Shown piece by piece: positions 27,275 through 37,109 of a DNA stretch of 64,000 nucleotides (within the stretch, counting starts at the first letter, position 1; every line of letters starts with the position of its first letter). Origin of the DNA: Fangia hongkongensis FSC776 = DSM 21703. Lineage in GTDB: Bacteria; Pseudomonadota; Gammaproteobacteria; Francisellales; Francisellaceae. The DNA lies in contig NZ_KB902251.1 of NCBI RefSeq assembly GCF_000379445.1, positions 148,781 through 212,780 on the forward strand, written 5' to 3'. The translations under genes were made by a program, and so were the position numbers. Below the pieces are notes generated by a model that searched no databases, had not been told where the DNA came from, and saw only the letters and a list, made by a program, of their open reading frames with translations.

Positions 27275-28336
27275 TTAACTACTTTGTAATTGGCATAGCT
27301 GCTTTTTAAATGGCGCTGGTAATGCATAATCATCAAGTTGATCCAATGCCACCCACTTTCCTGTTTTATCACCTTCTACTAGAGCACTAGATGGCATTTC
27401 ATGCTTAAACTCATTTTCCGTGAGATAGTGCATTTTAATATCATAGTACAAATCATAATGTGTAAAGCTGTGCTTTTGATTCTCAATCAGCATCTCATGA
27501 TATTCACCCATTTGGCAATCACTATCTGGAAGAACATATAAACCGCCCCAAATGCCTGTGGCATTGTTTTTCTGGAGGTAGATTTTATTTTGGTAACGAT
27601 AAAGATAATATAGCTTTGTTTTAGCTGGCTTGGCTTTTTTGGCTTTTTTAACTGGGTAACGCTCTGGCATGGCTTTTTTATGTGCCAGACAAATGCTTTG
27701 ATGTGGGCAAAGCGTGCAATCTGGCTTTGTCCTTGTGCAAAGTGTTGCACCCAAATCCATCTGCGCCTGAGTATAAGCTTGTGTTCGCGCTTTTGGCATT
27801 AAATAATCTGCAATTTGCCAAAGCTTTTTCTCTACTTCTTTTTCGCTGGGATGCTGATCAATTGCAAACACTCTAACAAACACACGCTTTACATTACCAT
27901 CTAATATCGCTGTAGCCTGATTAAATGCAATGGATAAAATTGCATTGGCTGTTGAGCGCCCAATACCCGGCAATACAATCAGCCGATCATAGCTATCTGG
28001 GAGTTTCCCATTATGCTGAGAGCAGATAAGTTTTGCCGATTTTTGCAAGTTTCTTGCTCTGGCATAATAACCAAGACCTGCCCAGTGTGCCATTAATACA
28101 TCTTCACTTGCCTCTGCCAAACTCTGAATCGTTGGAAAGCGATTAATAAACGCATTAAAATAAGGAATAACTGTTTTGACTTGTGTCTGCTGCAACATCA
28201 CTTCAGAGAGCCAAACGTGATATGGGTTAAACTCACCTTGCCATGGAAGATCATGACGCCCACTTTTATCAAACCAAGATAATAAGCGGCTTTGGTAATC
28301 TCTAATATTGAAATGGACTAAACGCTCGACACTCAT
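27275..28336 (-). CDS. mutY: Adenine DNA glycosylase
   Basis: Removes adenine mispaired with 8-oxoG. 353 residues: an HhH-GPD domain with LPGIGRSTANAILSIAFN and catalytic Asp in AILDGNVKRVF, then the 4Fe-4S cluster CTRTKPDCTLCPHQSIC near residue 200, and a MutT-like C-terminal domain (GIWGGLYVLPD). Its ATG overlaps the apt stop (TAATG). Confidence 0.95.
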   Translation of the reverse strand: MSVERLVHFNIRDYQSRLLSWFDKSGRHDLPWQGEFNPYHVWLSEVMLQQTQVKTVIPYFNAFINRFPTIQSLAEASEDVLMAHWAGLGYYARARNLQKSAKLICSQHNGKLPDSYDRLIVLPGIGRSTANAILSIAFNQATAILDGNVKRVFVRVFAIDQHPSEKEVEKKLWQIADYLMPKARTQAYTQAQMDLGATLCTRTKPDCTLCPHQSICLAHKKAMPERYPVKKAKKAKPAKTKLYYLYRYQNKIYLQKNNATGIWGGLYVLPDSDCQMGEYHEMLIENQKHSFTHYDLYYDIKMHYLTENEFKHEMPSSALVEGDKTGKWVALDQLDDYALPAPFKKQLCQLQSS

Positions 28337-28866
28337 TATGGGTATTGAATCAGCGACTCAACTGCAACATTAGGCAGTTTTTTGCGCCCAGATAAGCCTT
28401 GAAGCTCAATTAAGAACATTGAGGCGGCAACCTTGGCACCTGAAAGCTTCACCAAATCAATACACGCCTTGGCTGTCCCACCTGTTGCCAGTAAATCATC
28501 GACTAAAAGCACATGATCATCCTCAGAAAAAGCATCTTGATGCACTTCTAAGGTATCTTGACCATATTCCAAATCATACTGACACTGATAAGTAGCTCTT
28601 GGCAATTTCCCGGGCTTTCTGATTGGAACAAACCCAAGTGAAAGATACTCAGCAAGCGCAATGCCAAAGATAAACCCACGACTTTCAGGGCCTGCAATAA
28701 TGGTTGGCTGAATAGCTAAAGATTTGATTCTCTCAGCCATTTCTTTAGCCACTAGTTTAATGCCTTTCGGGTCTGCCAAAAGTGGCGTGATATCACGGAA
28801 TAAAATACCTTCTTTCGGAAAATTAGGCACAGATTGAATTAAGTTTGTGAGATAGGGAATACTCAT
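28336..28866 (-). CDS. apt: Adenine phosphoribosyltransferase
   Basis: Salvages adenine to AMP with PRPP. 176 residues; the PRPP loop is VLLVDDLLATGGTA near residues 118-131, and the FPKEGILFRDITPLL N-terminus is typical of Apt. It lies 12 bases after sucB and overlaps mutY, so it may be read with the sucAB transcript. Confidence 0.95.
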   Translation of the reverse strand: MSIPYLTNLIQSVPNFPKEGILFRDITPLLADPKGIKLVAKEMAERIKSLAIQPTIIAGPESRGFIFGIALAEYLSLGFVPIRKPGKLPRATYQCQYDLEYGQDTLEVHQDAFSEDDHVLLVDDLLATGGTAKACIDLVKLSGAKVAASMFLIELQGLSGRKKLPNVAVESLIQYP

Positions 28867-28878
28867 TTTTCTACCGTT

Positions 28879-30348
28879 TTAAACCTCAAGTAGCATTCTT
28901 GCTGGATCTTCAATTAGCTCTTTAATGGTCTTTAAGAATTTCACCGACACACTTCCATCAATAATACGGTGATCATAGGATAACGCCAGATACATAATTG
29001 GACGCACAACAATTTCACCATTTATAACAACAGGACGCTCTATAATATTATGCATCCCAAGAATGGCACTTTGCGGCGCATTGATAATAGGGGTTGATAA
29101 CATTGAGCCATACGTTCCACCATTGGTAATCGTAAAAGTGCCCCCTTGCATCTCTTCAAGAGACAGCTTACCATCGCGTGCTTTGATTGCTTTCTCTACA
29201 ATATCGCCTTCAATTTTCGCAAAAGATTTTTGATCTGTATTACGAATAACTGGCACAACCAAGCCTCGATCAGAACCAACCGCCACACCGATATCAAAAT
29301 AACCATGATAGACAACATCCGTGCCATCAATAGACGCATTCACCTCTGGGTAGCGCTTTAATGCTTCAGTCGCTGCTTTCAAAAAGAACGACATAAAACC
29401 AAGTTTGGTATCATGTGTTTTCTGGAAAAGATCTTTATATTGTTTTCTGAGATCCATCACAGGTTTCATATCAACTTCATTAAATGTCGTTAATATCGCG
29501 TTTGTGTGCTGCACATCGACTAGACGCTTCGCAATTGTTTGGCGAAGTCTTGTCATACGCACACGTCTTTCAGGTCTTTCTCCTGTAAACTCCGCCGCCA
29601 TTTGCACTGGCGCTTCTGCTTTTTTAGCAGGCGTTGGCGCTTGAGGCGCATTTAAATCTTGTTTTGTAATGCGTCCATGTTTGCCTGTGCCTTGTATCCC
29701 AGACACATCAATATTATCCGCTTTCACAGCACGGCGCACAGAAGGAGAGAGGCTGTCATTTTGCTTCGCATTAGACTCAGGAACAGATGCTGGCGATGAA
29801 GGTTCTTCAACCGCACCTTCAGCCACCTCAGCAACTACTTCAGCACTTAGTACCGTATCGCCTTCATTTTTGATGATTTTAGTTAAGATTCCAGAGCTTG
29901 TCGCTGGCACTTCCATCATCACTTTATCTGTTTCAATTTCAACAACCGTCTCACCTTCAGTGACAGCTTCACCTAGCCTTTTATGCCATGTTGCCACAGT
30001 GCCCTCAGAAATAGACTCAGGGAAAGTCGGTGCATTTAGCGCGACACTTTTACCTGAAGCTGTTGCTTTCACTTCTACCTTGGTTTCTTTTACCTCAGGC
30101 TTTGCACTCTTAGCACCTTCTTCAAGGGTAGCGATTACCTCTTCAGAGAGAACATTATCGCCTTCTTGTTTTTTAATCTCACCGATAACACCACTGACTC
30201 CCGCTGGCACTTCCATCATCACTTTGTCTGTTTCAATCTCTGCGACAATATCACTTTCTTCAACCACATCACCTGGTTTTTTATGCCACGTTGCAATTGT
30301 GCCCTCAGCAATCGACTCTGGAAATACCGGAACTTTAATCTCTGCCAT
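28879..30348 (-). CDS. sucB: 2-oxoglutarate dehydrogenase E2 (dihydrolipoamide succinyltransferase), two lipoyl domains
   Basis: Succinyl transfer component of the TCA-cycle 2-oxoglutarate dehydrogenase. 489 residues with two tandem lipoyl domains, each with [12 protein letters not shown] around the lipoylated Lys (near residues 43 and 151). A peripheral subunit-binding domain follows ([18 protein letters not shown], near 206), then the catalytic domain with SYDHRIIDG near residue 458. Most SucB proteins have one lipoyl domain; two are reported in Francisella. The E1 gene sucA is upstream, about 90 bases away. Confidence 0.96.
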   Translation of the reverse strand: MAEIKVPVFPESIAEGTIATWHKKPGDVVEESDIVAEIETDKVMMEVPAGVSGVIGEIKKQEGDNVLSEEVIATLEEGAKSAKPEVKETKVEVKATASGKSVALNAPTFPESISEGTVATWHKRLGEAVTEGETVVEIETDKVMMEVPATSSGILTKIIKNEGDTVLSAEVVAEVAEGAVEEPSSPASVPESNAKQNDSLSPSVRRAVKADNIDVSGIQGTGKHGRITKQDLNAPQAPTPAKKAEAPVQMAAEFTGERPERRVRMTRLRQTIAKRLVDVQHTNAILTTFNEVDMKPVMDLRKQYKDLFQKTHDTKLGFMSFFLKAATEALKRYPEVNASIDGTDVVYHGYFDIGVAVGSDRGLVVPVIRNTDQKSFAKIEGDIVEKAIKARDGKLSLEEMQGGTFTITNGGTYGSMLSTPIINAPQSAILGMHNIIERPVVINGEIVVRPIMYLALSYDHRIIDGSVSVKFLKTIKELIEDPARMLLEV

Positions 30349-30441
30349 TTTTAACCCTTAATACCTTCTAATATTTATATTTAAAAAACTTATTTCTAAT
30401 CATTTAACTTGAGCCTCAGGTGCTCACAGTAAAATCACCGC

Positions 30442-33291
30442 TTATTTTTCAATTTTAAGTGCATCATTAACCAGCTTATTCTGCTGTGCATGAAATAATG
30501 ATGGATAGCCTACCGCTGGCGCAGAAGATGCTCTTCTTCCGACATATGACAGGCTTTGGTCTTTATTTAATACACGGCGTATCTCATGTTGAATCATCCA
30601 CCACGCACCTTGATTCTCAGGCTCTTCTTGCGCCCAAACCACATCTTTCACATGCGCATAGTTTGATAACACATCAGCCAACTCTTTTTGCGGGAATGGA
30701 TATAACTGCTCCAAGCGAACAAGGGCAACATCATTAATTTTTTCTTCACGCCTTTTTATCAGCATATCATAGTAAACCTTCCCGGAGCACAAGACAACGC
30801 GTGAGACTTTTGATTGATTCAAATCATCCACTTCATCAATCACATTATAAAATGCGCCATTTGCCAACTCATCGAGCGTTGAGGTTACCAAAGGATGTCT
30901 CAGCAAACTTTTTGGTGACATCACAATCAGTGGTTTTCGATATGCTCGCACCATTTGCCTTCTTAGCATATGGAACATCTGCGCAGGTGTCGTTGGAATA
31001 CACACTTGCATATTATCATTTGCACAAAGCTGCAAATAGCGCTCAAGCCTTGCAGATGAATGCTCAGCACCAGCACCTTCTTGGCCGTGAGGCAAAAGCA
31101 TTACAAGTCCTGACAAAAGTCCCCACTTCTCCTCAGCAGAAGCGATAAACTGATCAATAACAACTTGCGCGGTATTGGCAAAATCACCAAATTGCGCCTC
31201 CCAAATCACCAATGACTCAGGTGCAGAAGAGCTATAACCATAATCATAACCCAGTACAGCATACTCTGATAACACCGAGTCAATAATCTCACATTGTGAT
31301 TTTTGATTCACATACTGAAGCGGGATATAGTCTTTGATGGTTTTATTTTGATAATCATAGTTATGTAACACAGCATGACGGTGCGAGAAAGTTCCACGCC
31401 CTGAATCTTCACCTGATAAACGCAGATGATAGCCTTCATCTAACAATGTTGCATAAGCCAAATTCTCAGCAAAACCCCAATTCCCGGGAATTTTACCCTC
31501 AGCCATTAACATGCGATCATTAATCGCTTTTTTTACCTGTGGCTGTAAGGTCAAACCATCAGGCAGGGTGTTAATTGCTTTTGCCAGTGATATTAAATGT
31601 GCTTCATCTACCGCTGTTGAAACATCTTGATCCCATTTTTGATGCGCATACGGGTGCCAGTTAGCGATACAAGGCAAGTTCAGCTTATTTTCATCAATAT
31701 GCGCCACATCTGCCACAACCTTACCCTGTTGAATGCGATCACGGTACTCTTTAACAAACTCATTGGCTTTCTCTGCACTGACAACGCCCTCTGCCTCAAG
31801 CGCTTTAGCATAAAGTGCACGCGTTGTTGGCAGTTTCTTAATGACAGAGTACATCTCAGGCTGTGTACCAGAAGGCTCATCTGCCTCATTATGTCCATGA
31901 CGGCGATAACATACCAAATCAATCACAACATCTTTATTAAATGTCATTCTGTAATTCATTGCCAATGCTGCGACACGCACTACTGCCTCTGGGTCATCAG
32001 CATTAACATGAAAGACAGGCGCCTCAACCATTTTAGCGATATCAGTGCTGTAGGTGCTGCTGCGGTTATCTTCTTTTTTATCGGTAGTAAAACCAACTTG
32101 GTTGTTGATAACAATATGAATGGTTCCACCTGTGCCATAATATCTGGTTTGAGAGAGCGCAAAGGTTTCCATCACAACCCCTTGACCACAAAATGCAGAA
32201 TCACCATGAATTAAAATTGGCATAATCTTATTTTGTGCATTGTCCTCAAAACAATCTTGCTTTGCTCTAACCGCCCCTTCAACCACAGGGTCAACTGTCT
32301 CCAAATGTGATGGGTTAAATGCGAGCGCCAAACGCACATTCTCCTTGGCCGTTTTATGCCACGAGGCAAAGCCCAAATGATATTTTACATCTCCTGAGAG
32401 AAACTTTTTATCCTGAGAACCTTCAAACTCTTTAAATAAGTTCTCCGGCGATTTGCCCATAATATTAACAAGCACATTCAAACGACCACGATGCGCCATT
32501 CCAAGGCCAATTTCTTTAACTTCTTTATCTCCGGCAATATCAATAATTTCATTTAATGCAGGAATAACCGATTCGCCACCTTCAAGTGAAAAACGCTTCT
32601 GACCCACATACTTCATCCCCAAATATTTCTCTAAGCCTTCAGCTGCAGATAAGCGCTTTAATAGCCACTTTTTCTTTTCAGCAGAGAAAGGCACAGGATC
32701 GTTTTCAATTTCTTGGCGAATCCACATTTTCTCTGCCATATTGGTCAAGTGCATATACTCATAACCGATGGAGCCTGTATAGATCTTTTCAAGCTTCTTC
32801 ACAATCTCTTTTAATGGCACTGGCTTGTAGTTTGAGAAAATCCCGACATTAAAACTATCATTTAAATAACTTTGTTTTAAGCCATGAAAATCAAATTCAA
32901 GCTCTTCTGTCTTCTCTGAGGTCTTGATACCAAGTGGATCAATTTTTGCACGTTTATGCCCCATAGTGCGGTACATATAAACCAAGTCCATTACCGCTGA
33001 AACTTTATCACCACCTTCAGGATAAAAGGTATTATCCATGTTTTGCCCGCTAGCTTGCATAACCACACGCTGCGGGTTCTTTGCCAACTCAATAAAATCT
33101 GCTCTCGCCTTAGCATGAGAGCTTTCATGCGCATTACCTCTCAGAGAGTCAAAGTACGCCTTCCAGCTGTCATCTACTGAACTTGGATCATTGAGATAAT
33201 CTTCATATATTGCGTCAAGATAGGCACTATTTACACCTGAGACCTGTGAGGTTTCCCACCACGAAGACATTGAATCGTTTGTTTCACTCAT
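30442..33291 (-). CDS. sucA: 2-oxoglutarate dehydrogenase E1
   Basis: Thiamine-dependent decarboxylase of the 2-oxoglutarate dehydrogenase complex, 949 residues, a normal length. The N-terminal E2-binding peptide region SAYLDAIYEDYLNDPSSVDDSW is seen. The ThDP site GLGMAHRGRLNVL (near 262) and the GDSAFCGQGVV region (near 367) are present, together with the transketolase-like pyrimidine domain. It follows sdhB; a terminator at 33417-33446 separates the two. Confidence 0.96.
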   Translation of the reverse strand: MSETNDSMSSWWETSQVSGVNSAYLDAIYEDYLNDPSSVDDSWKAYFDSLRGNAHESSHAKARADFIELAKNPQRVVMQASGQNMDNTFYPEGGDKVSAVMDLVYMYRTMGHKRAKIDPLGIKTSEKTEELEFDFHGLKQSYLNDSFNVGIFSNYKPVPLKEIVKKLEKIYTGSIGYEYMHLTNMAEKMWIRQEIENDPVPFSAEKKKWLLKRLSAAEGLEKYLGMKYVGQKRFSLEGGESVIPALNEIIDIAGDKEVKEIGLGMAHRGRLNVLVNIMGKSPENLFKEFEGSQDKKFLSGDVKYHLGFASWHKTAKENVRLALAFNPSHLETVDPVVEGAVRAKQDCFEDNAQNKIMPILIHGDSAFCGQGVVMETFALSQTRYYGTGGTIHIVINNQVGFTTDKKEDNRSSTYSTDIAKMVEAPVFHVNADDPEAVVRVAALAMNYRMTFNKDVVIDLVCYRRHGHNEADEPSGTQPEMYSVIKKLPTTRALYAKALEAEGVVSAEKANEFVKEYRDRIQQGKVVADVAHIDENKLNLPCIANWHPYAHQKWDQDVSTAVDEAHLISLAKAINTLPDGLTLQPQVKKAINDRMLMAEGKIPGNWGFAENLAYATLLDEGYHLRLSGEDSGRGTFSHRHAVLHNYDYQNKTIKDYIPLQYVNQKSQCEIIDSVLSEYAVLGYDYGYSSSAPESLVIWEAQFGDFANTAQVVIDQFIASAEEKWGLLSGLVMLLPHGQEGAGAEHSSARLERYLQLCANDNMQVCIPTTPAQMFHMLRRQMVRAYRKPLIVMSPKSLLRHPLVTSTLDELANGAFYNVIDEVDDLNQSKVSRVVLCSGKVYYDMLIKRREEKINDVALVRLEQLYPFPQKELADVLSNYAHVKDVVWAQEEPENQGAWWMIQHEIRRVLNKDQSLSYVGRRASSAPAVGYPSLFHAQQNKLVNDALKIEK

Positions 33292-33416
33292 GGTTTTACT
33301 CTTTAACTACTCGCTTTTTTCTTTGTTATCATTCTTCCAAAGCTTCTAAACTAACCTACTAATAAGGTTAACAACTCCCTATCCATCGGCAGCTGCAAGG
33401 CAAATAATTGCCTCAA

Positions 33417-33446
33417 AACTAAAAAGCACTGATTTGACCAGTGCTT
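33417..33446 (-). terminator. Intrinsic terminator after sdhB
   Basis: On the minus strand AAGCACTG and CAGTGCTT pair around a 7-base loop and are followed by TTTTTAGTTTT. It lies just after the sdhB stop, so sdhCDAB and sucAB may be separate transcripts, or partially uncoupled. Confidence 0.85.
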
Positions 33447-33455
33447 ATACTTAAT

Positions 33456-34160
33456 TTATACGTTACTTTTCAGCATCATCGACCGGAGTTTTCCAATCGC
33501 TTTTGTTGGATTTAACCCTTTTGGACACACACTTACACAGTTCATGATTGTCCGACATCTAAATACACTGAAAGGATCTTGAAGCGCATTCAAACGCTCT
33601 TCAGTTGCCCCATCTCTGGAGTCAATCACAAAACGATACGCCTGCAAAAGACCTGATGGACCAATAAACTTATCTGGATTCCACCAGAAAGATGGACATG
33701 AAGTTGTGCAACATGCACATAAGATACACTCATACAAGCCATCTAGTTTTGCTCTCTCTTCAGGAGATTGAAGACGCTCTTTGACTGGCATATCTCCTTC
33801 TTTTGGAATCAAGTAAGGCTGCACTTTTTCATAGTTCTGATAGAACTGATTCATATCAACGATCAAATCACGAATCACAGGCAATCCCGGAAGCGGTCTT
33901 AACTTGATTGGCTGAGAAAGCTCGCCAATAGAAGTAATACAGGCAAGACGATTTTTGCCATTGATATTCATGCCATCCGAACCACACACACCCTCACGGC
34001 ATGAGCGGCGCACGGCTAAAGTCGAATCTTGTTGCTTTATTAACTCAATTGCAGTTAATACTTTCGTACCTTCATTTTCAACAGTTACCGTATAGTCTTG
34101 GTAATAAGGCTTTTTGTCTACCTCTGGATTATAGCGATATACTGAAAATTTAACGTCCAT
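33456..34160 (-). CDS. sdhB: Succinate dehydrogenase iron-sulfur subunit
   Basis: Electron-transfer subunit of complex II. 234 residues. The 2Fe-2S ligands are in CREGVCGSDGMNINGKNRLAC (from residue 54, cited as one motif region), the 4Fe-4S ligands in CILCACCTTSCP, and the 3Fe-4S ligands in CRTIMNCVSVCPKG. A TAAGGAG ribosome binding site precedes the ATG. It is the last gene of sdhCDAB. Confidence 0.97.
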   Translation of the reverse strand: MDVKFSVYRYNPEVDKKPYYQDYTVTVENEGTKVLTAIELIKQQDSTLAVRRSCREGVCGSDGMNINGKNRLACITSIGELSQPIKLRPLPGLPVIRDLIVDMNQFYQNYEKVQPYLIPKEGDMPVKERLQSPEERAKLDGLYECILCACCTTSCPSFWWNPDKFIGPSGLLQAYRFVIDSRDGATEERLNALQDPFSVFRCRTIMNCVSVCPKGLNPTKAIGKLRSMMLKSNV

Positions 34161-34170
34161 CGTCTACTCC

Positions 34171-35961
34171 TTAGTAGCTTCTAACTTTTGGTTTAAATGG
34201 TTCTAGTTTTTCAGGCTTCATATTCACATCTCTTGCTGCACAACGATCCCCTTCCAAGAAGTAAAGTGAGTGCTTGAGCCAGTTTTCATCATCACGATCT
34301 GGATAATCTTCACGAGAGTGCGCACCGCGTGACTCGGTTCTATTTAATGCCAAAACGGCTGTAGCCATCGCAGTTTCCATTAAATTATCAAGCTCTAAAG
34401 CTTCAATCCTTGCGGTATTAAACACGTGTGAGTGATCTTGTAGCGATGCGTTTTGAACACGCTCACGAATTGCTTTTAAGCGCTCCAAACCATCTTCCAT
34501 CTGTTTTTGTGTTCTAAAGACACTAAAGTCGATCTGCATTGCTTTTTGTAGCTCAGCTCTCAATTCAGCAACGTTTTCACCGCCTTTGTTATTCTCCCAG
34601 CGATTATAACGCTCCATCGCTTTATCAAGCGCATCTTTTGCTGGATCACGCTGCTCAAGTCCGCGTCTTAGTGCTCCTTCTGCATGCATCCCCGCAGCAC
34701 GTCCAAATACCACTAAATCTAGTAGCGAATTTGACCCTAAGCGATTAGCACCATGCACAGAAACACTTGCACATTCGCCAACTGCATAAAGCCCATCGAT
34801 CACAACATCTTCGCCTTGCTGGTTTTGTGTCAATGCCTGACCGAATTTATTTGTTGGAATACCCCCCATCATATAATGACAGGTTGGCACAACTGGAATT
34901 TGCTCTTTAAGGGGATCCACACCGGCAAATGTCATTGCAAGCTCACGAATTCCTGGCAATCTTTCAAGAATCACCTTTTCATCCAAGTGTGTTAAATCCA
35001 AATTCACACAATCAACTCCAGCAAACTTAAGACCGCGACCTTCGTTGATCTCTTGCTGTGAGGCGCGAGAGACGACATCACGTGATGCCAAGTCTTTTGC
35101 ATTTGGCGCATAACGCTCCATAAAACGCTCACCATCTTTATTTCGAAGCACACCACCTTCACCGCGGCAACCTTCCGTTACAAGCACACCAGCTCCAGCA
35201 ATACCTGTTGGATGGAATTGCCAAAACTCCATATCTTGAAGCGGAATATCTGCACGAAGCGCCATCCCAATACCATCGCCGGTATTGATATGTGCATTTG
35301 TACTTGATTCATAAATTCTACCGGCACCACCTGTGGCCAAAATAGTCACTTTTGATTGGAAAAAGACAATCTCACCTGTTTCCATATTCATTGCAAGGAC
35401 ACCAGAGATGGCATTATCAGAGGCTTTCACTAAATCTAGTGCATACCATTCATTGAAGAACTTTGTTTGATGCTTTAAGTTGCCTTGATAAAGCGTATGT
35501 AAAAGCGCATGCCCTGTTCTATCTGATGCCGCACACGTTCTTTTTGCAATATTACCCACATCATAATTTCTAGACATACCACCAAAAGCACGCTGATAAA
35601 TCTTGCCATTTTCTAAACGTGAAAAAGGCATTCCCATATGCTCAAGCTCAATAATCGCCTGTGGTGCATTTTCACACATAAACTCAATGGCATCTTGATC
35701 ACCAATATAATCAGAACCTTTTACTGTATCATAGGTGTGCCAGCGCCAGTCATCTGCTGGCAAATCATCACCAAAATCATCCACATTCCCAAGCGCAGCG
35801 GCGATACCGCCTTGCGCTGATACAGTATGAGAACGCGTTGGAAACACTTTTGAAATCGCTGCTGTTTTAAAACCAGACTGCGCTAATTGAAATGCTGCTT
35901 GCATACCTGCACCGCCAGCACCAACAACGATAGCGTCAAATTGTTGTACTGCAATTTTCAT
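34171..35961 (-). CDS. sdhA: Succinate dehydrogenase flavoprotein subunit
   Basis: Catalytic subunit of complex II, oxidising succinate to fumarate. 596 residues. The FAD dinucleotide fold is [17 protein letters not shown], and the covalent-FAD His lies in [10 protein letters not shown] near residue 44. The substrate site HPTGIAGAG and the active-site Arg region are intact. The start is ATG at 35961 with GGGG upstream; an in-frame TTG at 35967 is less likely. Confidence 0.97.
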   Translation of the reverse strand: MKIAVQQFDAIVVGAGGAGMQAAFQLAQSGFKTAAISKVFPTRSHTVSAQGGIAAALGNVDDFGDDLPADDWRWHTYDTVKGSDYIGDQDAIEFMCENAPQAIIELEHMGMPFSRLENGKIYQRAFGGMSRNYDVGNIAKRTCAASDRTGHALLHTLYQGNLKHQTKFFNEWYALDLVKASDNAISGVLAMNMETGEIVFFQSKVTILATGGAGRIYESSTNAHINTGDGIGMALRADIPLQDMEFWQFHPTGIAGAGVLVTEGCRGEGGVLRNKDGERFMERYAPNAKDLASRDVVSRASQQEINEGRGLKFAGVDCVNLDLTHLDEKVILERLPGIRELAMTFAGVDPLKEQIPVVPTCHYMMGGIPTNKFGQALTQNQQGEDVVIDGLYAVGECASVSVHGANRLGSNSLLDLVVFGRAAGMHAEGALRRGLEQRDPAKDALDKAMERYNRWENNKGGENVAELRAELQKAMQIDFSVFRTQKQMEDGLERLKAIRERVQNASLQDHSHVFNTARIEALELDNLMETAMATAVLALNRTESRGAHSREDYPDRDDENWLKHSLYFLEGDRCAARDVNMKPEKLEPFKPKVRSY

Positions 35962-35973
35962 GCTCAAAACCCC

Positions 35974-36315
35974 TTAAAATAAAACACAGATTAGCCAGAT
36001 AAAACAAGCAAAGTAGCCGACAACCGCCAACACTTGCAACAGGCCACGTAGACATGAACATTTGACATAGTCTGTAAAGATTGTCCACATCCCAATCCAT
36101 GCATGGAATATCAAAGATAAAAAGGCTAAAATCGTAAATATTTTCACCCATGTGTTTTCAAATACACTCACCCAGCTTTGATAGCTACCACCATCTGAAA
36201 AACAAAGCACAAGGACAATGGCAAAAATTGCATACAATAAAATAATAATTGCGCTCACACGCTGGATAAACCAGTCTTTCAAGCCTGAGCGAGAACACGC
36301 TGTTACATTACCCAT
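35974..36315 (-). CDS. sdhD: Succinate dehydrogenase membrane anchor subunit D
   Basis: 113-residue membrane anchor with three helices. WFIQRVSAIIILLYAI is helix 1 and FHAWIGMWTIFTDYV is the heme/quinone region with His. ATG at 36315 has GGGGG 8 bases upstream and lies within the end of sdhC (13-base overlap). Confidence 0.92.
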   Translation of the reverse strand: MGNVTACSRSGLKDWFIQRVSAIIILLYAIFAIVLVLCFSDGGSYQSWVSVFENTWVKIFTILAFLSLIFHAWIGMWTIFTDYVKCSCLRGLLQVLAVVGYFACFIWLICVLF

Positions 36316-36692
36316 ATCCAAAGCCCCCAGAAAATCGTTACCAATAGACCCAACACAATAACCAGCATTGAGGTTGCATTTGCTGTTTTCATTTCTTCAG
36401 CGAAGCCAAGATCCATAATCAAATGACGAATCCCTGCAATCACATGATAAGAGACAGCTGACAGGAATATCCACACCAGAATACTCCAAGGAGAGTGAAT
36501 TAATAGTGCTTTAATATGAATAAAGTCAACTTGGGTTTTCATAGATAAACTAAACGCCCAAACTAAAAATGGTAGCAGAACTACCATTAATACGCCTGTG
36601 ATCCGATGCAATATTGAGCTTATTGCGGTCACAGGAAACTTATAGGCCTTGATCGAGCCAAGCCCGATATTCTTAGGTCCTTGTGGTCTCAT
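36303..36692 (-). CDS. sdhC: Succinate dehydrogenase cytochrome b556 subunit
   Basis: 129-residue heme-binding membrane subunit with three helices. Signature elements are SILHRITGVLM (helix 1) and YHVIAGIRHLIMDLG, with the heme-ligand His. ATG at 36692 (MRPQGPKNIG) is chosen because GGAG precedes it by 7 bases. It is the first gene of the operon and diverges from gltA. Confidence 0.93.
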   Translation of the reverse strand: MRPQGPKNIGLGSIKAYKFPVTAISSILHRITGVLMVVLLPFLVWAFSLSMKTQVDFIHIKALLIHSPWSILVWIFLSAVSYHVIAGIRHLIMDLGFAEEMKTANATSMLVIVLGLLVTIFWGLWIWVM

Positions 36693-36707
36693 GTTTTTCT
36701 CCTGCAT

Positions 36708-37109
36708 GATTTTCGCTCACTTAAGGTGGTCAATTGCTCAAACTGAAACACTTCTTCATGAACATAAACAAAACACTCAGTATTTTAGCATAATTGCTCA
36801 TGAGCACCAGTGGATAGTAGCAATAATTTTAAGCAAATTATAACTTTATTCCAAGATAAGGAACACCCTGACAAGCAGCGCCCTTTTGAGGCTGTTTTTT
36901 TGGTTAATTTTTAATAGCCAAGTTCATCGAATCAGCCTGTTTCAAATTGACAACATACACCAGATACGTTTAAATATGTGCAAAATCACTTTCATGCCAG
37001 AAAATTACACTGAATTGTACTTAATTTTACTGGGTGTAATCATCAATCCTACCTGTCGAAGAATTTCTACACAAGTTTTAGGGTTTCGGCAAAACAGATG
37101 GAGAATTTT
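36708..37109. promoter_or_regulatory. Divergent sdhC/gltA control region
   Basis: A 400-base non-coding stretch between two TCA-cycle transcripts. For gltA, TTGACA at 36947-36952 is spaced 17 bases from TTAAAT at 36970-36975 (start about 36982, 5' leader about 130 bases). No clear sdhC promoter could be picked; AT-rich sequence lies around 36781-36850. No ORF with a ribosome binding site was seen in it. Confidence 0.55.

Noticed and set aside
33399-33416. Second hairpin AGGCAA/TTGCCT after sdhB
   Set aside because: Short and without a T tract; the neighbouring hairpin at 33417-33446 is the better terminator.
37098-37109. Earlier ATG for gltA
   Set aside because: No ribosome binding site in front of it; the ATG at 37110 has GGAG at the right distance.
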